Shown here: positions 1-9,525 of the stretch, in pieces
How the letters are laid out: each line of letters starts with the position of its first letter
Numbering within the stretch: the first letter of the stretch is position 1
Origin: Ceratodon purpureus
Taxonomy: Eukaryota > Streptophyta > Bryopsida > Pseudoditrichales > Ditrichaceae
NCBI GenBank assembly: GCA_014871385.1
Contig: CM026431.1
Location: 8,929,964-8,993,963, forward strand
Direction: 5' to 3'
DNA length: 64,000 nucleotides
Program-made: the position numbers and the translations under genes
Notes under the pieces: model-generated
Databases searched by the model: none
Told to the model about the DNA's origin: nothing
The model's input: the letters and a program-made list of their open reading frames with translations, nothing else

Positions 1-294
1 GTCCGAAGGAGGCCAGCCGTGTCGTATGCAAATTCCCCTGACTTCAGGGCGCACGTACAACCAGATTTTCCGGATGTTAGACAGTCAGAACCACATCCTA
101 CACATCCCTCTTTGGGTTTGAATGTCTCTCCCACGGGTTTCCACAAGTCGCCACCACTAGGCTCCTCAACATATACCATGCTCTCTTTAGTGTAGTAAAA
201 TTCAGGAAGGGGGATGGGTTTTCCAATAGGACCGATCAGTTGCACGGGATTTCGCTCCAAGCCCTGTGATAGGTCCGCAACCAATACTTTACCC
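1..294 (-). CDS. SUVR4-like histone methyltransferase, pre-SET exon (partial, runs off left edge)
   Basis: Translating the minus strand from 294 to 1 gives an open exon of 98 codons. It starts after a good acceptor (TTGCCTTGTCAAAACAG) and continues past the window edge. It reads ADLSQGLERNPVQLIG, then PLPEFYYTKESMVYVE, then the cysteine cluster GCVGCGSDCL...SGCTCALKSGEFAYDTAGLL. The order C-x2-C-x3-C...C-x-C followed by GEFAYD..GLL is typical of the pre-SET zinc cluster of plant SUVR1/2/4-type H3K9 methyltransferases. The catalytic SET domain would lie to the left of the window. The family acts in the nucleus on histone H3, often on transposon chromatin. The exon is in phase 0, and gene A ends only about 280 bp upstream on the same strand, so the two could be parts of one chimeric gene. 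That link is inference. The pre-SET assignment is firm, while the subfamily is less certain. Confidence 0.75.
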
Positions 295-573
295 TGTTTT
301 GACAAGGCAAATTTTATTCCCTTAGAATTAGTGGATTGGTTGAGTTGTTTTGGCACGTGATGGAATACATACAAAACAGTCAGAGTATAGAGGAAAAAAC
401 CAATTATCAAAATGAATAAAAAACAGATCAGAGTATAGAGTAAGAAACCGTAGACATAAAGGAGCCCACGTATGTATATCTGAAGATACGAAGCATAGTG
501 TACAAAAAAATTCCATCCCATACTTAACTGCCTACACAACTCTACACAATCCTACACAAGTCTACTACAACAG

Positions 574-2098
574 TTAGTTAGAGGACTCCAGTACGCTGTT
601 CACCGGCTTGAGTTTTTTCCCGCTTGGGCTTGGGCTGCATCCGGGACTACCAACATTGGGGCAGTTACGAAGAGAAGGGGTCTCCTTTGACTTTCTCTTG
701 CTAGATTTCTTCTGCCCACCCTTTTCCACCGCACAGTCCTTCTGCCTTCTACCCTTAGACTTCCGTTGCGTTGCCAGATCATCACCTTCGCTCGATCTCC
801 TACTGGCCCGGGTCCTCTGAGCTGGCCCGTGTTCTCCGCCACCTGATATTCCAATCACACCGTGTTCTTCCAACTCCTCCTGAAGCCTCCTCCCTTCTAA
901 GGACTTTCTCTTCCCCTTCACCTGTTTCTCCTTCACCTGTTTCTCCTTGGCCTCGTTCTGAACACCTTGGGCGGCCTCATCTCCCTCGATACTTTGCTCC
1001 ATGCCCTTCGGGTTCTCCCCTTCTTCACACTCCTTATCCTGGTTGGTGGGCACATCCAAAGCCATATTCGACTGAACCAAGGAGGTCCAAGGTCTGCCCC
1101 AAATTTCTAGGCTATCCTGTTCCAGCACCTCCTCTTGCCCCTCGTCTAACCCCTCCTCTCCTATCACCTTCAGTACATGAACATCCCCCCCTACCTTACC
1201 CTTACTCTCCCCTCCTCCTTCTATTTCACTGTCCAACTCCATGTCACTATCTCTCTTAACCTCCCCGGACACTAAGCCTATGTTACGTCTTGGCACACCT
1301 CCCTCACCCGCGTCACTCCTCGCGTCTTCTTTACGTGGGCGTTCCACGGCTTCTATGTCTTGTGTGAGCACCATCTGAACCGGTGTACTCTGAATGAGTC
1401 CCTCATCCCTGAACTTCTTCTCGATGTCCAACCTCGTTGCTTTATCTTCTTTTGGCTTCTCTTCTTGTACCTGCTGAACCTGGGGACTGTGGCCACTTTC
1501 TCCCTCATCGTCTTCATCGTCGCTCTCTTCGCTCTCACTATTGCTGCCACTTACTGTAGTCCCCGAGTTGGACGGTAGATCAGGACATTTCTCTGAGACA
1601 ACCCCACATGAACAGTTAGAACTTAAACCTTGTGGACAAATCACACACTTTCCATTCATTCGGTTCATATTACAACTGAATTACAATGTGAACTATATAA
1701 TATAATACATCATAAGTGGAGTTAGAATGGCATACCTTCGGGTTCAGAGTCTTCATCTTCCGATTCTTCAATGAACTCGGGCTCCGTCACCTTCGATTTC
1801 CCGCGTGAATCCTTCTCTAGGCACTCGAAAACCTTCTCCGGAGGTAGTGGAGCTCGTGCTCCTGACTTCCGTCCCTCAGATCTCCCGATTGAAGTTCCAG
1901 ACCTTGTGGTTTCCAGATTAAATTTCACGGGACTGTCCACCACCATCTTACCTCCATCATGCTCTCGGACCACCTGTAGGCTACTAGTAAACGTCTCTCC
2001 ACCAGCTGAGTCTCTGAAACGCGTAGAGACGGCCTGACTTTGCTCTCCACCACTAGCAAGCCCGTGAGAAAGGCAGGACATCGGCTTCAATGACGAAT
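574..2098 (-). CDS. Gene A, 3' exons: acidic and Lys/Ser-rich tail
   Basis: Two minus-strand exons continue gene A. The first, about 2098-1736, begins after a GATGGCAG acceptor that restores the frame of the preceding exon, and it ends at GAAG|GTATGCC. It is low-complexity, with an acidic stretch (EFIEESEDEDSEPEG). The second, up to 1668 and ending in a stop at 574-576, starts with a small cysteine cluster (CVICPQGLSSNCSCG). Then come an acidic run (SESEESDDEDDEGE), long polar linkers and a basic Lys/Arg/Ser tail (KSSKRKSK, KKLKP) that looks like a nuclear localisation signal. The exact acceptor of the last exon is unclear; CCACAAG|GT near 1628 would keep the frame. Two weak phase-0 donor candidates (CCG|GTGAAC and AGC|GTACTG) lie just before the stop and could splice to the SUVR-like exon at 294. 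I recognise no enzymatic domain here. Confidence 0.5.
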
Positions 2099-2119
2099 CT
2101 GCCATCAAAACAAACATTC

Positions 2120-2815
2120 TGAATTAACAAATCCATCAAAAGTACAACAATATACTATAAGTACATCTACTACATCAGAAACTACTATTAGTACTTCTGC
2201 GCCTCATCTTCCTCGAGACTTTGCTAGTACATCCCAGAATAATGTACTATTCTGGACCAACGTAGTACTTTTATGCCACCTAAGTACTAGTATAACTGAA
2301 ACAAGTACTACTAAGTAAGCTTTGGATTACAGATAGATTCTCACTCATACAAAGAGTACTACGCTGAAGTACTCTATAAATTGAAAATGAATACATCATG
2401 TACAACACACACAACTACTGCGTCAACATTTGTATTTACCAAAAGTATTCAATGTACAGAAACTCTGTGAAATAAGCAATATGTACATGAAAGTACTAAA
2501 ATAATACAATATGTAGTTAAAACAAAAAAACAAATAATGCATGCAAGTACAGAAAGTAAAAACTGAGCAGGGGAATGTAATCTTCCTTGAGCCTCTGCAA
2601 GACAAGTACTTGTGATTAGTACTCTACGTTTAAACGGAAAACAAAAAAATGCTACTTAGTACATCTTTAGTACTATTTCTAATACTAAAAGGAGGATCAG
2701 TACTATAAAGGTATACGTCTCGTAGAAACAAGAAACCTTAAGGCAGTACCTCAGAACAGCAAGGTAGGATGGCATTTGAAATAAAAACCACCATAGTACT
2801 GACCTGTGTTTGGAC
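2120..2815. repeat. AGTACT-rich cluster in a gene A intron
   Basis: About 19 copies of AGTAC or its complement, most extended to AGTACT, fall within 700 bp between two exons of gene A. Chance would give one or two. Spacing is irregular and the flanking bases differ, so this is a dispersed motif array and not a tandem satellite. A second small cluster lies at 5636-5725. Clusters of one short motif in subterminal or intronic DNA are typical of transposase-binding sites in En/Spm-like and other large plant transposons. That role is inference. Confidence 0.6.
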
Positions 2816-3677
2816 ATCGTAGCCTAGCTCGTTCAGCTCGTTCAGCAAGCAACCGCGCCACCTCCTCGTCACACATGGTAATCTGGGCAGCAACATCTTC
2901 GACAACGAGAGTACCTGGACCTCCCCACCCGAAACTACGGTGCCAATCCGGGTCTACCAGTTTATCACTACAGTTAGCTGCGGCACACTTGTACCCGTTC
3001 TCGTAGGTCACCTTTGCACAGAAAGGGTGGTACATGTGCTTATAGCTCGCTATTATAATATCACTCTTGGGGAAGTTGAAACCGCAAAGGGCACACATGG
3101 TGATCTTCAAGAACCTGCGCTCGGGAGACTCGTCTTCGCCAAACGCGGAATCAGGGTATACAAGAGGTACAGGGTTGAGGCTCGCAGATTGCCTCCCATA
3201 TTTTATGCGATCAATCTCCACCTTCACCCCTTCACACATCCGCGTCTTCTGCTCCCGCAACCTGCGACATTCTTCTGCGGCTAAATCCCTCTGTAGCGCC
3301 TCCGCCTCCTTCCTTCCTAGACATTGCTTCTGTTCCTCCAACAGCTCGGCTAGTAAACTCCGTTTCGCTTCGTTTCCCGGATGTGCCACGTCCGCATTTT
3401 GAAGAGAGGCCAAATTAGCTTCGTAGGACTCGACCATCAAGAGCGCCAGCCGCTGGTCCTGAGCAGCTCCATCTTTAGCTTTCTTCGCCAACTCCTCGTC
3501 CATCTTCAACCCCTCTATCTCCATTAGTAAAACTGTGTGCATTGTCTGGAAGTACTCCAATTTTGACATCGAGGCTATCCCCCGATCCTCCACCTTCACT
3601 GTGGAGTTAGCGAATTCAGATTTCGTCCCCACCCTTCTACTGGTCGTCACATTGCCAGGTGGCGGGATAGCCCTCCT
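2804..3677 (-). CDS. Gene A, middle exon: coiled coil plus RING-like zinc finger
   Basis: This minus-strand exon runs from the acceptor TTGTTGTTGTTGTAG|AGG to the donor AACACAG|GTCAGTA, about 291 codons. It is in phase with the upstream exon ending at 4056. The first two thirds are charged and heptad-like, rich in E, K, L and R (for example LLEEQKQCLGRKEAEAL), predicting a coiled coil. A cysteine/histidine cluster follows: CALCGFNF, then YKHMYHPFC, then YKCAAANC, with a tail DPDWHRSFGWGG. The spacing resembles a RING/RING-H2 finger (C-x2-C...H-x2-H-x2-C...C-x4-C), although some positions are non-canonical. The protein of the TE-B element at 9526-11436 has the same order of parts, ending in a similar Trp/Gly-rich motif (GGWLGQWGFP). 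E3 ligase activity is possible but unproven. I see no frame breaks. Confidence 0.6.
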
Positions 3678-4055
3678 CTACAACAACAACAACAATAAAA
3701 AGAAACAAACAGTTAATAGTCAGAAAATATGATTTTAGAATACATGTCGCATTCAGACACAAACTAAAACCGGAGAAAATAACCTTAATCAGAACAGACT
3801 TATATTACACTGCAATTCATTTCAATTGATCTGACTAATGCAATGCGAAGCATAGACCTACTCAGAATACTATAACACTGACTCGTCAGATCCAGACTTC
3901 TAATTTTCAGTAACTTCCTAAACTAGAAATTGAAATGAATCCATTATCATTGCAATGTCTTCTATAACATAAACTGATATCACACACCCTAAGCAAATTG
4001 CATTGCATCAACAACTGACATAATAGGAAAACAGAATACAGTTTAGTGCACATAC

Positions 4056-4781
4056 CTTAGTGGGCGTTGCAGCCTCCATTCCAACGTTCGGCTCCAACTT
4101 CACCTTCACCGCAACATCAACCTTTAGACTCCTCCAAGTCCGCTTCGTCACCTTCGCTCCCGTGTTGATGGCAAATTGTAGCTTTGAGAGATCCTGTTCG
4201 TACTTTCGCCGCTGGCTATTATTCGTCTCTTGGCCATACAACGCCCAGTTGACCAAGTTCTTCTGGTACTCCAAGACTACGCCCACAGCGAACTGTTTCG
4301 TCACGCATCTCGGTATTTCTTCAGGTCCGTGTTGATACACGATTGGATGTAAGTACTTTATGCGGTTCACTATCTCCCGCACCTTGCAATCAGACCACGA
4401 GTATCCACCACGCCCCTTAACCCCCTCCGGCTTCAAACCGAACTCCAGCATCGTCTTGTCGCTAATATCCTTATCCTTCCGACAACGATGGGGGTTGATG
4501 GAGTTTGGGCCGCACTCCAGATCGTACCTGTCCCGGAAGTCCTCCCATGTTAGCACATCCGGAGGAGACTTCAGGCCGTCTATCAACTCCTGCAAGTCAT
4601 CGATGTCGAGAAAGCGCTCCTCCTCCTTCACGGACATCCCTAGCTGTTCACTGCCCCCAGACTTAGTCTTACCAACCTGCACTCCCATCCCAGATCCCGC
4701 ACTCCCTCTAGACTTAATCTTCCCATCCCTCGAAGTCGATATTACTCCCTCTAAACCCCCGGACTTGGACTTCCTCGACAT
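4056..4781 (-). CDS. Gene A, first exon: basic N-terminus plus shared 'VNWA' segment
   Basis: The ATG at 4781 opens a 242-codon exon on the minus strand that ends at a strong donor (CCCACTAAG|GTATGTGC). Residues 1-55 are basic and Ser/Gly-rich (MSRKSKSGG). Residues about 78-185 hold a compact segment beginning LTWEDFRDRYDLECG, with SWSDCKVREI and YLHPIVYQHG in the middle, and ending TKQFAVGVVLEYQKNLVNWA. Segments of the same order and spacing occur in TE-B gene B (VNWAEKA at residues 140-146), gene D (INWPKFA) and CACTA gene C (VSWAEFA). I infer one conserved domain of unknown function. Telo-box repeats lie about 35 bp upstream. The mosaic surroundings suggest that this gene belongs to a transposon whose left end lies outside the window. 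Confidence 0.6.
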
Positions 4782-5730
4782 TGGTAAACAATCAAGATCT
4801 GCGCCCTACCACTACCCTAAACCCTAAAACACTAAACAAATATTCCAACTCTTACCCAACACGACCAGCTGACCCTAATCGCAAAAACTGAATGGAAAAA
4901 AAACCTTAACTTCGACAAAAGAATATAACCCTAAATCCTCTGAAACAAACAGAACCCCTAAACAATGACACACAAACAACTGAAATCAAACCCCAGACCA
5001 AACCCTCAACACAACAAACGCATCTCACGACATTGGTAACTCTCAATCACTCTCTCCTTACAGAAAGCTCTATCCCTCAAACCCTGAAACCCACAATCTC
5101 TCTATCCCTCACAAAACCACCAACCCTCCATCTGAACTAACAACACAACAATAAACAAACAAAACAGCTAAACCTCCTCTCCAAAACTCTCAACTCATAA
5201 GCACATTGCTAAAACAAACCGTAAGCAAAACAAACGAAACTCACAAAAACTCTAACTCTCAACCCCTCTATCTCTACCAGCAACCTCTAACATTCAAACC
5301 CTCTAACAGTCGATCCCTCTATCCCTCACAAAACCCCCTAACCCTCCATCTGAACTAACAACACAACGAACAACATCATAACAAAAGACCCCCCTCTTCA
5401 AAACTCAAAACTTTTAAGCAAATTGCGAAACAACAAACACAACCGAGACTAGACCAACACCACCAACACCAACGAGACTGGAGAAATCTGGAGGTGCAAG
5501 ACGAAGACTACCGGCTACAGTAGGTGAGACCCAATCCGGTTACCTGAGACCACCGGTCAAGTCCAACGCTATTGGTCGATCTGAGCATGGGCGCAGGTGG
5601 ATCGCGGTGGTAATATCGACGGCTACGATTATCCAGAGAAGTACTAGAGATACTTACTAGCAGAAATGTACTAAAAAAGTACTTCACAAATCTGCCCAAA
5701 GTGTACCCGGTGTAGTGTACTCTCACCCTG
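4782..5730. promoter_or_regulatory. 5' flank of gene A with telo-boxes and a terminal AGTACT cluster
   Basis: There is no coding sequence here. Directly upstream of the gene A start lies CCCTAAACCCTAAA (4815-4828), a plant telo-box pair, and further AACCCTAA-type matches follow to about 5110. The middle is C/A-rich (many ACCCTC and AACAAA runs), as in an untranslated leader or promoter read on the minus strand. At 5636-5725 the AGTACT motif returns (AAGTACTAGAG, AATGTACTAAAAAAGTACTT, then GTGTAGTGTACTCTC). This patch may be the subterminal end of the element that contains gene A, but I could not identify a matching opposite end. Confidence 0.4.
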
Positions 5731-5894
5731 ACAACAATGTGATATTCTTAGTTCTCCATAAGAGGGGACATTTTTTGTAAGTGGTTTACTGCCACAATTT
5801 TGCAATGCTTTTCAATAAACATTGCACTTCCCAATTGCCCTCTTCTGAAATACATGCCCTCTCTTGTCATTTTGCCCGATGTCGCTCTTTCCCT

Positions 5895-6185
5895 ACTAAC
5901 CTGCAGCGCTCGCGCCCGACCGCCGGTGCCCGATGCAGCGCACTTACCCGAATGCACGCGCCCAATCCAGGCTCGCGCCCACATGACCGCGCCCGATAAG
6001 TGTGCTCGCGACCGTCAACTGGATCGCGCCCGCAGCGACGCTCGCGCCCGTTTGCATGCGCACGGGCGCGGCCGAAACGACGCACACGCCCGTGACATCG
6101 CGTTCGCGCGGACGCTCGCGCCCGTCGTCCTGCTCGTGCCCATCCGCTCGCGCCCGTAATGGCGCTCGCGCCCGCACTAATTCAG
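5895..6185. repeat. CpG-dense degenerate repeat (CTCGCGCCCG units)
   Basis: About ten imperfect copies of [C/G]TCGCGCCCG are spread over 290 bp, with several further CpG-rich variants between them. This makes a very GC- and CpG-rich island in otherwise moderate-GC DNA. All six frames are open over stretches only because of composition, and I see no convincing protein. Heavily methylated plant transposon DNA normally loses CpG, so persistence of this patch is notable. It lies downstream of gene D and just left of TE-B. Confidence 0.6.
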
Positions 6186-6429
6186 CGCTAGGTAAATTCG
6201 TTTTACCCTTACCGTGAGTCAACTGGTCAACGCCCTTATGTGACGGACACGGGGGTCTGTCTTGTCACCATGACGGACTAACGGACTAACGGACGGTCGG
6301 TCCATTATGACAACCATGATCTTCTAGCATCTCAACCACCGCTGTGCTCTGATCCTCTGACCACGAAGTTGGCTCACAGGTCGTTCTACCTTGACGTCGG
6401 TCCACACAAGAATTCGCACCGTGCCCTAC

Positions 6430-6686
6430 CTATCCCGAACACTGAATTTTCTGAAGCTCGTCCCACTTCGTGTGTAGAGCCTCCTCCACTCTGCCGTCCT
6501 TCTGCCGCAAAATGTATTGTTTCCGACAAACGTCGTGGGCAAATTTTGGCCAATTGATCTTAGCCTTCCCCTCCCTCTCTGCCAACCAACTCCTTAAAAA
6601 ATAACGTGCAAATTCTTTGTTAGGAGGAGCATGGTTGTACATAGCATGGTAGTGCTGCCAGATTTTCACCGCACTCCTTCTCTATA
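6430..6686 (-). pseudogene. Gene D, 3' part: shared domain with INWP core, cut off by TE-B
   Basis: Minus-strand codons just outside the left end of TE-B read RRSAVKIWQHYHAMYNHAPP, then NKEFARYFLRSWLAEREG, then KINWPKFAHDVCRKQY, followed by the start of a charged helix (RVEEALHTKWDELQKI) and a stop at 6430-6432. The pattern H..MY.HAP...F...FL......INW matches the VNWA-type segment of genes A, B and C. Its natural upstream half lies on the far side of TE-B (17399-17638), so the gene is split by that insertion. A splice-acceptor-like TTTTTCTCCTAATGTTATAG overlaps the TE-B terminus. No full-length product is expected unless TE-B is spliced out. Confidence 0.5.
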
Positions 6687-6727
6687 ACATTAGGAGAAAA
6701 ATCAAGTCACAAAAAGGCCGTGTAAGC
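6687..6727 (+). repeat. TE-B left terminal inverted repeat
   Basis: 41 bp beginning ACATTAGGAGAAAAAT and ending AGGCCGTGTAAGC. It pairs with 17358-17398 at 36 of 41 positions, and the five mismatches cluster in the middle. It lies directly beside gene D coding sequence. Confidence 0.8.
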
Positions 6728-7806
6728 GGCACGTGAGAGAAAAAAACGGGCGCTGCCCGCGTACTTTTTGACATGGCATTGGCTGTGCCACCGTGGTGCC
6801 ACCAACCGCCAGGGGGGCTCAAACCAATGACCTCCGAGCGAGGCGTGTGGAGGGCACATCTACAGTGCCGGGCTGACAGCGGACTGGCGGAGCAAGGACC
6901 AGATCCCGAGCCGACTGCTCATGTCAGCAAACTTTCTGCCAGCACTTTGAACGAGGAAATTATGAGTCCGCCCACCTACCTCCCCCACCGACGATGAGTG
7001 AGTGCCGAAGTTTTTGAACTTCGTAGGGAGAGTGAGTGCAGCCAGCAGGTGTTCGGCGCTACGGGAGAAGGCACGCACTTGGGAAATTGGTTGCAGCCAG
7101 CGGGAGTTGGGGCTGAGAGGATTCCAGCTGATTTGGGAGAGTGGGTGTGGGTTAGTGCGAAGGGAGAGACACATGATTGTGGAAATTCGGTGCCGGCAGC
7201 AAGAGTTAGCACTTGCTGGGAGTTGACTAGGTGATTTGGGGTTGTGGGTAATGTTCATGTAGCGAATTGTGCTTGAGTAGTTACTTGCCGAATCAAGGTG
7301 GAAGTGCGGCTTTCTTTGGTGTCAACTCGATGTGCCGTTTGCTGCCAGCGAGCTACAGAACTAGGTAATTTTTTTTTCAATATGATCAATTCCCTGTCTT
7401 GACATGATCCAAGCTTTTCTGCCTCCTGGGGGCAACGTTGTGACTAGGCATGAATTCCTCAAACTTCATCTCTGATTACAAACTCAGGATTTTCCTCTCC
7501 CCAAGTGCTTAAACTATGCAAATTTGATTTTCTCTGTGCTGGCACCATGTTCCCTCGCCTTGGTTGGTACGAAAGGGAGGTGTTATAGTTCATTTCTGTG
7601 TCTCCCAATACCTTGGGGTTTAGGGAAGCATGGCCAGACGGCCAAAATCGATAGTTCAGAGCGTAATTTTGCACAACGATCAAGATGTCCACGGCAATTG
7701 GATCCCAATGAGGCTGGACCGGGATTCGTGGGTTCTGCTGCAACCAAAGTCGGAAGGGCCTTGGGGTAGAGAGGCAAGGCGGCATGGTGGAGATAATTTT
7801 TGAAGG
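6728..7806. other. TE-B left subterminal region, no clear gene
   Basis: About 1.1 kb inside the left terminus has no protein I can support. It carries several motif copies (CTGCCAGCAC near 6936, GCTGCCAGCG near 7341, GTGCTGGCACC near 7537) and variants such as CAGCCAGCAGG. Some of it may be leader or early exon sequence of the plus-strand gene at 7807. Confidence 0.4.
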
Positions 7807-8868
7807 GCCTTCAAGGCTCAAATCGTGGATTTCTCATGGACACCTGGTGTGCGTGGAGCAAGCAACCTGGATAAGGTGCTTGTTCGGCATGCGTATCAGC
7901 CTCGCCAATTAAGCTTGGATCCCGCTGTGGCAGCAAGTAGGCAATGCACGGCAAACTACCTATACTCCTCGCACTTTGATGATTGGGTGCACCCCACGTC
8001 TATCATCAGTCCCATTCTTGTGCTCCATGCAGAGATTGGGGAGGCGACGCGGAATGGTCGAAGCCATACAGACTTGTTGGACATGGGTACATTCTTCCTT
8101 GGTGGCGTATATTTTCCCCCCGTAGAGCCTACGTTGTACGGGAGGATAGAACCAATCCCGCTCCCTGGTTTCAACGACGTGGAGTGGCCTTTGCCAGACA
8201 TGCACACCTCCGAAGCCTTCAGGACGAAGCTGACAGCAGATTTTTCGAATGCGATGAAAGCGTCCACTGGCAGTAGTTTCGCCCATGAGCAATGGTTTAT
8301 GCCTGTCCATGTTATGGTGGACTTGTTTGCGATCGCATGTGACAGCATTCAGCGGACTCCTACACTCTTCGTTCTACACTCTCCGTCGGAGGCACTCCTA
8401 AGTAGTCTGATGAATCCAGGATGGGCTGAGAAGTTTCACATTGGCCAAGATGTTATCAAGTGCGTTGTGAATAGGTCCAGCGTTGTCTTCAGGTACCATG
8501 TGGGCAGGCAAACACTATACACGAGGTTCCAGTATACAAGGTTTCGGGGTGCTGCCAACAACAGATGGGATGCAATTGACCATCTACCAGAGGTGGAGAT
8601 GGTAGAAGTCTGCTGTACATTTAGAGGGAGACCAATGCCAGCATTTGAAGTGGGCAAGGACTGGCCTGTATCCCACTTGCGCCATGAAATTGCAATGACG
8701 CTCGGAGACGATGATCCCAAAGAGTACAACATGGTTCTGGTGGAAGCAGACGGTTCACGTGAAAAAAAGGTACATGTAAGCAGCATCACCCCATTGGTTT
8801 TAGATATGGAAGGTGCTGCTGCTTGGTATCAGCATAATTGTACTAACGCATTTTGTTGGAGGCATTGA
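7807..8868 (+). CDS. TE-B protein with probable ubiquitin-like C-terminal domain
   Basis: The frame is open on the plus strand from about 7804 to a stop at 8868, roughly 350 codons. No ATG lies near the 5' end (it reads RAFKAQIVDFSWTPGV), so this is probably an internal or last large exon. The body is not recognised: a globular, Trp- and Pro-containing region with LDMGTFFLGGVYFPPVEP and EQWFMPVHVMVDLFAIACDS. The C-terminus reads RPMPAFEVGKDWPVSHLRHE, then IAMTLGDDDPKEYNMVLVEA and DGSREKK. This has the strand-strand-helix-strand rhythm of a beta-grasp, ubiquitin-like fold. After AAG|GTACATG an intron ending at TTGATGTAG near 8874, with a perfect TACTAAC branch site, would extend the product in frame (INIRNERRVLLGEV) to a stop at about 8958. 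It lies in the same element as a RING-like protein. Function is unknown and the UBL call is tentative. Confidence 0.5.
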   Translation, partial: AFKAQIVDFSWTPGVRGASNLDKVLVRHAYQPRQLSLDPAVAASRQCTANYLYSSHFDDWVHPTSIISPILVLHAEIGEATRNGRSHTDLLDMGTFFLGGVYFPPVEPTLYGRIEPIPLPGFNDVEWPLPDMHTSEAFRTKLTADFSNAMKASTGSSFAHEQWFMPVHVMVDLFAIACDSIQRTPTLFVLHSPSEALLSSLMNPGWAEKFHIGQDVIKCVVNRSSVVFRYHVGRQTLYTRFQYTRFRGAANNRWDAIDHLPEVEMVEVCCTFRGRPMPAFEVGKDWPVSHLRHEIAMTLGDDDPKEYNMVLVEADGSREKKVHVSSITPLVLDMEGAAAWYQHNCTNAFCWRH

Positions 8869-9525
8869 TGTAGATCAACATACGTAATGAGAGGCGTGTA
8901 CTTCTTGGTGAGGTGGCGGTTCCCAAAACCATCAAGATAGTGGAGGTGTAGGACAACGACGTTTTCACCACGGCATTAAGGTGGTCTATTAGTGTCTTCA
9001 CAAGTCTGCCTACAGTATTTGAGATGACTCCATGTTTCACTAGACCAATGCCAGAATGATTATTTATAGTTGTAAGGGTGTATGCATTGTGCTTGACACA
9101 TCATGTATGGTACTTATATGGTCAATCATGTAACCTTCCCCCTTGATGAATGAAAGTCTTCCTCTAGAACATGTTGCTGTCAGCACACATTAGGGTTCAC
9201 GACCAAGGCGACTTCCATACCATCACGACCAATGTGGCAGCCACATGTACAAGATAGAAATAAAAAAGGATAACATTCATCATAAGTATCGAAAAAAAAT
9301 GAGGTTCGGTTTTTTTAAAGTCTGACCCCAACACTCCCCCCCCCCCCCCCCCCCCCCCCAATCGGAACTACTTACACAGTGCTGCCAGCAACTACTTGCT
9401 GGCACCGCAGCTGTGAAAATAGAGTCGAAAATCAGGGCAGCAAATGCAAATGCAACGTGGCACAAACTAATAGCCACTAATACTAATCCGCTATGGCACT
9501 ATGAACCAAAAAAAAACCACAGACT
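8869..9525. other. Spacer between convergent TE-B genes, with a poly-C run
   Basis: The 3' side of the plus gene and the 3' side of gene B face each other here. A homopolymer of about 24 C lies at 9336-9359, followed by a paired motif GCTGCCAGCAACTACTTGCTGGCA at 9379 onward, one of the densest motif sites. No gene is seen, apart from the possible small 3' exon of the upstream gene at 8875-8958. Confidence 0.5.

Noticed and set aside
4815-4828. Telomere or interstitial telomere array
   Set aside because: There are only two CCCTAAA units, at a promoter position. A telo-box is the simpler reading.
5800-6222. Arg/Ala-rich frames on both strands
   Set aside because: They are translations of the CTCGCGCCCG repeat.
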